This document shows positions 1 through 5,181 of a stretch of DNA of 6,297 nt, in pieces. The stretch comes from an uncultured Ilumatobacter sp. (lineage in GTDB: Bacteria > Actinomycetota > Acidimicrobiia > Acidimicrobiales > Ilumatobacteraceae), in contig CALAHA010000215.1 in the NCBI GenBank assembly GCA_937891565.1, positions 1 through 6,297 of the forward strand, given 5' to 3'. Position numbers and translations under genes: made by a program. Each line of letters opens with the position of its first letter. Position 1 is the stretch's first letter. The notes beneath the pieces were generated by a model. It made no database searches and was not told the origin of the DNA. It saw only the letters and a program-made list of their open reading frames with translations.

Positions 1-1
1 G

Positions 2-229
2 ATTGCGACCGAGGTCGCGGAATGGGAATGGCCCCGTATCCGGGTCAACATCATCGTCGAGCGCGACAGCCAGAAGGGCATGGTGATCGGCAAAGGCGGG
101 TTGATCCTCAAGCGTGCAGGCGAGCTCGCCCGGAAGCAGCTTCCCGAGGGCGTCTACCTCGAACTCCGAGTCAAGGTCGACAAAGACTGGCAACGCAAGC
201 CGGAACGAGTCCAGCGGCTCGGCTACTGA
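2..229 (+). CDS. era: GTPase Era, C-terminal KH domain (5' end outside window)
   Basis: The last 75 codons of Era, the GTPase that binds the 3' end of 16S rRNA and helps 30S subunit assembly. Only the RNA-binding KH domain is visible; the GTPase domain lies upstream of the window. The reading frame is open from base 2 and ends in TGA at 227-229. Seen directly: a beta strand ending in NIIVERDSQKG, the KH signature VIGKGG (GKGG at visible residues 30-33) that grips RNA, a helix ILKRAGELARKQL, then VYLELRVKVDKDWQRKPERVQRLGY, which matches the usual Era ending (YLEL.VKV...W......L..LGY). The protein ends at the normal family position, so it is not truncated at the 3' end. It converges with the lipoprotein gene, leaving a single base between the two stop codons. 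Identification is very secure for a C-terminal fragment. Confidence 0.95.
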   Translation: MATEVAEWEWPRIRVNIIVERDSQKGMVIGKGGLILKRAGELARKQLPEGVYLELRVKVDKDWQRKPERVQRLGY

Positions 230-230
230 A

Positions 231-962
231 CTATTCGGGCACGCTTGTCCCGGTCGTCGGGCCGATCGGAATCTGAGAGGGTGGTTCAACAGACGAGCGA
301 GGTGTGCCTGGGTCAAGTGACGCGAAGTCGTCGATCGCTGCGAACTCCTGGTCGCCGCCGTCAGCAGGTACGGGGAACGGTTCGCCGTCGAGGGTGAAAG
401 CAACCTGGCCGATCGCAGTGCTGTTCTGGAGGAACGTCCACACGATTTGGGCGATGGCCTGCCGTTGATTGCGGGGGAGAATCAGGTCGTACACCTCGGC
501 GTCGAGATCAATGGTGATCACGCCGCCTTCGACTGTCGGCCGGCCGACTATCAGGCCGCGCCCCACGAACGAGCTGAAGCCGCTGCCAAATGGGGGGCCC
601 TGTTCGAGAGCAACCACGATCTGATTGAGATCGCGGCGTGCGACGAGTTCCGTCTCGACAACAACGAGCAGCCCCCGTGAGATGAAGTACAGATCGACGA
701 TTTCGGCCGGGGCCGGCGTGGTGGTTGTCGTCGATTCGACGGTTGATTCGGGTATGTCGGGAAGCGACGTGGTGGTCGTGGTGGTCGTGGTTGTCGACGT
801 GGTTGTCGTCGAATCGTTCAGGCCACCGGGGATCTCATTGCCGTCAATCGGCTGGAACGTCGAGTCGCCTGTCGGAACAGAACATGCAACAGCGACAACA
901 GCAAGCAGCTGCACGAGTGCAGCGGCGATGATGCGTTGTTTGCACGAATGCGAATGGGTCAT
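231..962 (-). CDS. GerMN-domain lipoprotein, coupled to the histidine kinase
   Basis: A 243-residue secreted lipoprotein. Residues 1-26 form a signal peptide (basic start, hydrophobic IIAAALVQLLAVVAVA) ending at Cys27, the expected lipidation site; the lipobox AVAC has Ala rather than Leu at -3, a slight deviation. A disordered linker follows, with Thr/Ser runs at residues 51-66 and 77-82. Residues about 87-200 resemble a GerMN domain: a DLYFISRGLLVVVE strand, ALEQGPP, GGVITIDLDAEVYDL, AQIVWTFLQ and VAFTLDGEPFPVP. The tail (200-243) is Pro/Ser-rich. The ATG overlaps the kinase TGA as ATGA (962-959) and is preceded by a good ribosome site, GAGGTG at 973-968. The two proteins are therefore probably made together. 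GerMN lipoproteins beside histidine kinases recall LpqB of MtrAB-LpqB, but this protein is much shorter and has no beta-propeller. A role in modulating the kinase is inference. Confidence 0.85.
   Translation of the reverse strand: MTHSHSCKQRIIAAALVQLLAVVAVACSVPTGDSTFQPIDGNEIPGGLNDSTTTTSTTTTTTTTTSLPDIPESTVESTTTTTPAPAEIVDLYFISRGLLVVVETELVARRDLNQIVVALEQGPPFGSGFSSFVGRGLIVGRPTVEGGVITIDLDAEVYDLILPRNQRQAIAQIVWTFLQNSTAIGQVAFTLDGEPFPVPADGGDQEFAAIDDFASLDPGTPRSSVEPPSQIPIGPTTGTSVPE
765..812 (-). repeat. Low-complexity Thr-codon repeat (poly-Thr linker)
   Basis: The plus strand shows runs of GTGGTCGTG/GTTGTCGTC units; on the minus strand these are Ser and Thr codons (ACC, ACG, ACA and ACT mixed) encoding residues 51-66 of the lipoprotein. 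A second, shorter Thr run lies at 717-734. Different Thr codons are mixed, so selection for a Thr-rich spacer is as likely as simple slippage. Such linkers commonly carry a domain away from the membrane, and in some actinobacteria are glycosylated. Confidence 0.7.
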
Positions 963-2347
963 TCGTGCACCTCGGACGGCAGTTCGACAACGAAGCGTGC
1001 CCCACCGCCTTGACGGTCTTCGACCCAGGCAGCGCCACCCATGGCAGCACAGTGTTCAGCGACCAGCGCCAGGCCGAGCCCTGTGCCGATTCGATGGCGA
1101 GCGGAACTGCCTCGTGCGAACCGCTCGAAGATGCGTTCTCGCTCCCCACGTGCCACACCGGGTCCGCCGTCTTCGACAGTGATACGCATCCGACGTTTGG
1201 CTACTGGTGCCAACTGGATCGAGAGGGCGCCGCCGCCGTGGTGCTGTGCATTCTCAACCAGGTTGCCAAGAATACGTTCGTAGCGGACCTTGTCGATGGA
1301 GACTTCGGTGCGGGTTTGATTGGCAACCTCAATCGGCACATCAACGGCGCCATAGCGGGCGGCTATACGGCGAGTCAGATCGACGATGTCGAGCCGCTCG
1401 ACGTTGAGGTCAGTCGCTCCGGCGTCGAGGCGTGACAGCTCGAGTAGGTCGATCACCATGTTGTCGAACCGGCGTACCTGGCTGACAACAACATCGAGTG
1501 CTTGACGTGTGCGTTCAGGCACTTCCTCACGGCGAGCATCGAGCACTTCGACAGCGGCGGTGAGCGCCGTAATGGGTGAGCGCAGCTCGTGGGACACATC
1601 GGATGCGAAGCGAGCCTCGCGTTCGATACGAGTTTGAACGGCGTCGGCCATGTCGTTGAACGAGCCGGCCAGACGGTCGAGATCGGGATCGGATTCCTCG
1701 TCGAGGCGGGTGTCGAGTCCACCCGAGGCAATTTCTTCGGCGGCGTCGGCAACACGGCTCAGCGGACGGAGCAGACGGCGGCTGGTCGAAAAGCCAAACA
1801 GGGTCGCCAGCACGAGCGTGCCGATGCCGCCGAGGGCGAGTGCTGTAAAGATCGCACGAAGCGTCCGTTCGGTGTCGCCGAGCGGAAATGCCTCGTAGTA
1901 GCCGACATCGAATGCACCGATGTAGACGCCGACAACCACGTAGTTCTGGCCATCGATCCCGACGTACGCAGTACCGTTCCCGCGTTGCTCAACGGCGTTG
2001 ACGATGACTTCTGGGTAGTCGTCGATCTTGCGCTGTGTGTCGGTGCCGGCTCGAGGACGCGTCGGGTCGAGCGAACCGAGGTTTGCAAAGCCGTCGCCAT
2101 CGATTCTGAATCGGAGTTCCGTGTCGACGAAAACGTTGATCGTCTGAGGGTTCTCCTCGAGCTGCTGCAGGAGGAGATCGGCATGGATGATGGTTTGGTC
2201 GCGAGCGGCGCTGTTCTCGCGGGCGAGGAGGGTGCTTCGCGCGAATCCGTATGTCACACCGATCAAGACTGACCCCGCGAACAAGGCAATGAACGCGAAG
2301 AAGAGCGTGACGCGAGTGCGAAGGCGGAGAGAACGTTGCCGAGCCAC
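959..2347 (-). CDS. Two-component sensor histidine kinase (start uncertain)
   Basis: A membrane histidine kinase that autophosphorylates and passes phosphate to a response regulator, most likely the divergent one here. The frame is open from a GTG at 2464 (501 residues; numbering below uses that frame). Seen: membrane segment 1 at about 52-74 (VTLFFAFIALFAGSVLIGV), an extracytoplasmic loop at about 75-200 of no family I recognise, membrane segment 2 at about 203-225, a HAMP linker (RRLLRPLSRVADAAEEIASG), a HisKA site FASDVSHELRSP with phospho-His292, N-box NLVENAQHH (Asn405), G1 box EDGGPG (Asp432) and G2 box GTGLGLAL (460-467). All catalytic motifs are intact. I chose the GTG at 2347 (residue 40) because it leaves about ten residues before the first membrane segment and avoids the 26-bp repeats, which are not a multiple of three. 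None of the possible starts (2464, 2425, 2401, 2377, 2347) has a clear Shine-Dalgarno site. The gene overlaps the lipoprotein at its 3' end. Confidence 0.85.
   Translation of the reverse strand: MARQRSLRLRTRVTLFFAFIALFAGSVLIGVTYGFARSTLLARENSAARDQTIIHADLLLQQLEENPQTINVFVDTELRFRIDGDGFANLGSLDPTRPRAGTDTQRKIDDYPEVIVNAVEQRGNGTAYVGIDGQNYVVVGVYIGAFDVGYYEAFPLGDTERTLRAIFTALALGGIGTLVLATLFGFSTSRRLLRPLSRVADAAEEIASGGLDTRLDEESDPDLDRLAGSFNDMADAVQTRIEREARFASDVSHELRSPITALTAAVEVLDARREEVPERTRQALDVVVSQVRRFDNMVIDLLELSRLDAGATDLNVERLDIVDLTRRIAARYGAVDVPIEVANQTRTEVSIDKVRYERILGNLVENAQHHGGGALSIQLAPVAKRRMRITVEDGGPGVARGERERIFERFARGSSARHRIGTGLGLALVAEHCAAMGGAAWVEDRQGGGARFVVELPSEVHE
968..973 (-). promoter_or_regulatory. Ribosome binding site of the GerMN lipoprotein
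   Basis: GAGGTG on the minus strand lies five bases upstream of the lipoprotein ATG (962-960), inside the last codons of the kinase gene. With the ATGA overlap it supports this start and translational coupling of the two genes. Confidence 0.6.
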
Positions 2348-2371
2348 AGGTGAGAGTGTTGCAGGTGAGAG
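2347..2371. repeat. Direct repeat CAGGTGAGAG, 15-bp spacing
   Basis: Two identical copies of CAGGTGAGAG lie at 2347-2356 and 2362-2371. On the minus strand they read as CTCTCACCTG and, in the kinase frame, encode TLSPA-TLSPV. The left copy overlaps the kinase GTG I prefer. The core GGTGAGA recurs in the large inverted repeat at 2453-2489, so it may be a protein-binding motif rather than coding repetition. Confidence 0.6.
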
Positions 2372-2377
2372 AGTCAC

Positions 2378-2448
2378 ATCGGCGAAAGGTTCTCGCCACA
2401 CCGATCGGCGAAAGGTTCTCGCCACACCGATCGGCGAAAGGTTCTCGC
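2378..2448. repeat. 26-bp tandem repeat, 2.7 copies
   Basis: Copies at 2378-2403 and 2404-2429 are identical over 26 bases, and a third at 2430-2448 matches for 19 bases before diverging. Each unit begins ATCGGCGAAAGGTTCTCGCC. Within the unit GGCGA and TCGCC form a 5-bp inverted repeat around AAGGTTC, and each junction creates the palindrome CCGATCGG. Because 26 is not a multiple of three, gain or loss of a copy would shift any reading frame crossing it. This argues against the block being translated as part of the kinase. Confidence 0.9.
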
Positions 2449-2495
2449 GCTGCCGGTGAGACACCAGGGGGAGGAAGGTGTCTCACCGGGGCAGC
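2449..2495. repeat. Long inverted repeat (13-bp perfect core, extended arms)
   Basis: CCGGTGAGACACC at 2453-2465 and its exact complement GGTGTCTCACCGG at 2477-2489 flank an 11-base spacer (2466-2476). Allowing a two-base bulge (GG at 2490-2491) the stem extends with GCTG/CAGC to 2449-2495. No T-run follows on either strand, so it does not look like an intrinsic terminator. It could be an operator for a dimeric regulator, or a hairpin in the kinase 5' leader. The longest-frame kinase GTG (2464-2462) lies inside the left arm. Confidence 0.85.
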
Positions 2496-2506
2496 GTGAA
2501 CAGGTA

Positions 2507-2512
2507 TTAATA
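2507..2512 (-). promoter_or_regulatory. Possible -10 element of the kinase promoter
   Basis: On the minus strand TATTAA (2512-2507), in an AT-rich context, resembles a -10 box. The hexamer 17-18 bases upstream is TTATCC or TTTATC, a poor -35. Transcription from here would begin near 2500 and put the long inverted repeat and the tandem repeats in the kinase leader. This is a weak, sequence-only call. Confidence 0.25.
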
Positions 2513-2582
2513 TGGTCTTCTTGTGTGACGGATAAATTCGCGAGCTGTGCGATTTCTGTAACAAAGCAATCGATCTTTGAAA

Positions 2583-2599
2583 ATCTGTGGAAAACAGAT
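2583..2599. repeat. Small inverted repeat ATCTGT-N5-ACAGAT
   Basis: ATCTGT at 2583-2588 and ACAGAT at 2594-2599 are perfect complements around GGAAA. It lies about 60 bases upstream of the response regulator ATG, a sensible place for an operator. It also contains TGTGGAAAA (2586-2594), which reads on the minus strand as the DnaA-box-like TTTTCCACA. Confidence 0.5.
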
Positions 2600-2646
2600 G
2601 CCTACCTCAGGTGTTGTACCCTCGGATTCGGTGTAGCTGATTTGAT

Positions 2647-2650
2647 GGGG
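2647..2650 (+). promoter_or_regulatory. Ribosome binding site of the response regulator
   Basis: GGGG at 2647-2650 lies eight bases before the ATG at 2659, a plausible though short Shine-Dalgarno site. It favours ATG 2659 over the TTG immediately upstream at 2656. Confidence 0.4.
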
Positions 2651-2658
2651 CTGAGTTG

Positions 2659-3342
2659 ATGGAGTCACTGCTGTTCATCGAAGACGACGACGCGATCCGG
2701 CTTGCGCTGTCTCTTGCCCTCGAGGACGAGGGCTACTCGGTGCGCCAAGCCGCAAACGGCAGCGAAGGGCTCGTTGCCTTCGCCGCACATCCTGCCGATC
2801 TGATTCTGCTTGACCTCCGGCTTCCTGACATGTCGGGTTTCGAAGTCTGCCGTGCCCTGCGTCTCAAGAGCATTGTGCCAATTATCATCATCACCGCACA
2901 GACCGACACGGTTGACATGGTTGCCGGGCTCGAAGCGGGTGCCGACGATTACGTGACCAAACCGGTCGTCCCGAAAGAGCTTGCAGCACGCATTCGTGCG
3001 CTGCTTCGTCGTGCCCACCTCCAGGACGCGTCAGCGGTGCCGTTGGCAAGCGTGTTCGGCGACATCGAATTGCGCCGCGAGCAAGGAATCGTGCTGAAGA
3101 GCGGCACAGAACTCAGTCTGACGAAGACCGAATTCCGCCTGCTCGTCGAGTTCGCCGACCACGCTGGAGCCGTGCTGTCACGCGATCAACTCCTCGAACG
3201 TGTGTGGGGGTACGAGTACCTCGGTGACTCCCGGCTCGTCGACGCCCACGTTCGACGCCTCCGGGTGAAGGTCGAAGAGCATCCCGACGACCCCAAGCTG
3301 ATTGTCACAGCTCGAGGCGTCGGCTACCGCCTGATCAACTGA
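2659..3342 (+). CDS. OmpR/PhoB-family response regulator (AfsQ1-like)
   Basis: A 227-residue DNA-binding response regulator of normal family length. Residues 1-118 form the receiver domain: acidic pocket IEDDD (Asp9, Asp10), phospho-acceptor Asp52 in LILLDLRLPDMSG, Thr79 in IIIITA, and Lys101 in DDYVTKPVVP. The rest, after a short linker, is a winged-helix DNA-binding domain: LSLTKTEFRLLVEFADHAG, LSRDQLLERVWG, DSRLVDAHVRRLRVKVE as recognition helix, and the wing TARGVGYRL. The opening SLLFIEDDDAIR, the KPVVP sequence and LGDSRLVDAHVRRLR closely resemble my memory of Streptomyces AfsQ1, so that subgroup is likely but not proven. All phosphorylation residues are present. It faces away from the kinase gene across the repeat-rich region and is probably its partner; it may bind there and regulate both genes. 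Its TGA abuts the acyl-CoA synthetase TGA. Confidence 0.93.
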   Translation: MESLLFIEDDDAIRLALSLALEDEGYSVRQAANGSEGLVAFAAHPADLILLDLRLPDMSGFEVCRALRLKSIVPIIIITAQTDTVDMVAGLEAGADDYVTKPVVPKELAARIRALLRRAHLQDASAVPLASVFGDIELRREQGIVLKSGTELSLTKTEFRLLVEFADHAGAVLSRDQLLERVWGYEYLGDSRLVDAHVRRLRVKVEEHPDDPKLIVTARGVGYRLIN

Positions 3343-3345
3343 TCA
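3340..3345. other. Back-to-back stop codons forming TGATCA
   Basis: The regulator stop TGA (3340-3342) and the synthetase stop TGA on the other strand (3345-3343) are adjacent and form the palindrome TGATCA. There is no intergenic base, so any transcription terminator for either gene must lie inside the other gene. Confidence 0.9.
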
Positions 3346-5160
3346 CTTCTTGTAGAGGGCTTCGATCTCGTCGGTGAATTTGCTGAGGATGCCGCGCCGC
3401 TTGAGCTTCGATGTTGGCGTCAGTAGGTCGGTGTCAGGGAGCCACTCAGCGCCGAGCACCTTGACCTTTTTGACGGCTTCGGCATTGTTGAAGTTGGACA
3501 TGGCCACGACGAGACCGGCTTCGACCTCAGCGATGACGTCAACGTTTTGAGCCATTGCCGCCATCGTGGCGGCGTCGCCTTCAAGACCATGCTCGCTCGC
3601 CCAAGCCGCAGCTGCGTCGGGGTCGAGGACCACCAGTGCTGTCACGAACGGCTTCTGCTCGCCGACCGCACACGCCTGGCCGACCAGCGGGATCATCTTG
3701 AGCGCTGCCTCGAGGTTGGCAGGGCTGATGTTCTTGCCGCCCGCCGTGATGATGAGTTCCTTTTTGCGGTCAACGATCTTGAGGTACCCGTCGTCATCGA
3801 TCACGCCGATGTCACCGGTGTGCACCCAGCCCTCGCCGTCGATTGATTCAGCAGTCTTGTCGGGTAGCCCGAGGTAACCCTCGAACATGTTGCCGCCACG
3901 AGCCAGAACCTCGCCGTCTTCGGCGATCTTCATCTCGACACCGGTTGCAGGTCGGCCCACATAGCCAGGCTTTGCAGCCGCCGACCAGGAGAGCACGGCG
4001 GTGGTCTCGGACATGCCGTAGCCCTCGCTGAGCGGGACGCCGATGGCGCGAAACCAGCCGAGGATCTCGGCTGGGATTGGAGCGGCACCGGAGATGCCAA
4101 TCTCGACTTCGTCGAGACCGATCAATCCGCGGATGGCCTTGAAGCCGACTTCGTCGAGGAAGTTCCAGGTGGCGATCTCTTCGTCGGTGGCCGTGCCGGC
4201 GGTCATTTTTTCCATGATTGGAAGTGCCGCGGCGACGCCGTCGTTGAACTGCTGTTCCTTCACAGGATCGGCAGCGATGGCGGCGGTGACACCGGCGTAC
4301 ATCTTCTCCCACACCCGCGGGACGCCAATGAAGACGTTCGGCTTCGTCTCGCGCACCGTTGCTGGCATCTGTGACGTCTCAGGGCAGCAGTACACCCTTG
4401 TAGCGAAATCGATCATGTAGTAGTGGCCGAGCAGGCGCTCCATGACGTGGGCCAGCGGCAGGTACGACACGTGGCGTTTGCCGGCGAAGTCGGCGATGTC
4501 GGTTTGCTCGCGCATCGACTGGCCAACTGACTCAAGGGTCCAGGCCACGTTGCTATGGCTCAACATGACGCCCTTCGGCGGGCCGGTTGTGCCGGAGGTG
4601 TAAATGATGGTGGCGGTGTCTGACAGGGTGGCAGTTTCGGCTTCGACTGCCAGGTCAGCCGGCTCGAATGCAAGCATGTCGCTGTAGCGAATGATGTCGT
4701 CAGCGGCGCCTTCCGCCTCGATCAGCACGGTGTGCTTAATGGTCGTTATTTTTTCTCGAACGGCGTCGAAGCGAGCGAGAAAATCAGCGTCTTCGAGGAT
4801 TGCGACCTTCGCACCGCAGTCGTTGATGAGGTACTGAATCTGATCAGGAGCCGAGGAGTTGTAGATCGACACTGGTGTGGCACCGCAGAACAGAATTGCC
4901 ATGTCGAGGGCATGGAATTCTTGGCGGTTGCGGATCATCATGACGACCGTGTCGCCTGCGCTCACACCGAGATCCTTCAGCGCAGCCGTGAGGCGTGCGG
5001 TGTCTTCGGCCATCTCGGTCAGCGTCTTGGACTCCCAGTCGCCTGCTGAATTCTTCCAGTTGAGTACCTCGATACTGCCGTTGCGCTCAACGTTGGCGAG
5101 AAACCGTTTCGGGAGGTTCTGTCCAACGATGCGTTCGTGCAGGTCTGCGCTGGTAGTCAT
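3343..5160 (-). CDS. Long-chain acyl-CoA synthetase (AMP-binding, FadD15-like)
   Basis: A 605-residue ATP-dependent ligase that turns a fatty acid into acyl-CoA through an acyl-AMP intermediate. Length and motifs fit the bacterial long-chain (FadD15-like) branch of the ANL superfamily. Seen in order: P-loop YTSGTTGPPKG (187-197), YLPLAHVMER (233-242), IGVPRVWEKM (278-287), GISGAAPIP (355-363), GYGMSETTA (380-388), the ATP-binding GWVHTGDIG (444-452), the hinge DRKKELIITAGGKNISP (464-480), and TPTSKLKRR with the likely adenylation lysine Lys585. All core motifs are intact. The N-terminal LPKRFLANVERNG also fits this branch. The start is ATG 5160; GGGAG lies only one base upstream, closer than usual, so the start is slightly uncertain. 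It follows the hydrolase gene by 21 bp and is the last visible gene of the operon. Fatty-acid chain length cannot be read from the sequence. Confidence 0.93.
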   Translation of the reverse strand: MTTSADLHERIVGQNLPKRFLANVERNGSIEVLNWKNSAGDWESKTLTEMAEDTARLTAALKDLGVSAGDTVVMMIRNRQEFHALDMAILFCGATPVSIYNSSAPDQIQYLINDCGAKVAILEDADFLARFDAVREKITTIKHTVLIEAEGAADDIIRYSDMLAFEPADLAVEAETATLSDTATIIYTSGTTGPPKGVMLSHSNVAWTLESVGQSMREQTDIADFAGKRHVSYLPLAHVMERLLGHYYMIDFATRVYCCPETSQMPATVRETKPNVFIGVPRVWEKMYAGVTAAIAADPVKEQQFNDGVAAALPIMEKMTAGTATDEEIATWNFLDEVGFKAIRGLIGLDEVEIGISGAAPIPAEILGWFRAIGVPLSEGYGMSETTAVLSWSAAAKPGYVGRPATGVEMKIAEDGEVLARGGNMFEGYLGLPDKTAESIDGEGWVHTGDIGVIDDDGYLKIVDRKKELIITAGGKNISPANLEAALKMIPLVGQACAVGEQKPFVTALVVLDPDAAAAWASEHGLEGDAATMAAMAQNVDVIAEVEAGLVVAMSNFNNAEAVKKVKVLGAEWLPDTDLLTPTSKLKRRGILSKFTDEIEALYKK

Positions 5161-5181
5161 TCTCCCACTATCGCACGAACG

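Larger units (their letters stand above)
2348..2658. other. Divergent control region between kinase and response regulator
   Basis: This stretch separates the two divergent two-component genes if the kinase starts at 2347. From left to right it holds a 15-bp-spaced pair of CAGGTGAGAG, the 26-bp tandem repeats, a long inverted repeat, an AT-rich stretch at about 2505-2585 that is the most AT-rich part of the window, a small inverted repeat at 2583-2599, and the regulator's ribosome site. Both promoters should lie in the AT-rich part, but I could not find a convincing -35/-10 pair for the regulator. A longer kinase frame could take in bases 2348-2464. Confidence 0.7.

Noticed and set aside
251..259. 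A short hairpin (CCCG/CGGG) near the end of the lipoprotein gene as a terminator
   Set aside because: The stem is only about four pairs and has no T-run on either side.
262..269. CCGATCGG, also found at the 26-bp repeat junctions, as a shared operator
   Set aside because: CGATCG-type palindromes are frequent in this kind of GC-rich genome, and this copy lies inside the lipoprotein coding sequence.
625..1182. A 185-codon open frame on the plus strand rich in Val (VVVVVVVVV)
   Set aside because: It is antisense to the lipoprotein and the end of the kinase. Its Val run is simply the complement of the Thr codons, and it has no recognisable domain.
1589..2272. A 227-codon open frame on the plus strand antisense to the kinase
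   Set aside because: The opposite strand carries an intact kinase with all motifs. Long antisense frames are common in GC-rich coding DNA, and this one shows no domain.
2378..2448. The 26-bp repeats as a CRISPR array
   Set aside because: The copies are directly adjacent with no unique spacers and there are no cas genes in the window.
2449..2495. The long inverted repeat as an intrinsic terminator
   Set aside because: No T-run follows the stem on either strand, and it lies at the 5' ends of both divergent genes.
1989..2564. A 191-codon minus-strand frame crossing the repeats
   Set aside because: It is out of frame with the kinase and overlaps its sensor loop. Its composition (Arg/Pro/His-rich) is typical of a shadow frame.
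2456..2659. A 67-codon plus-strand frame ending at the regulator start
   Set aside because: It spans the inverted repeat and AT-rich promoter region, has no ribosome site or recognisable features, and is best explained as chance.
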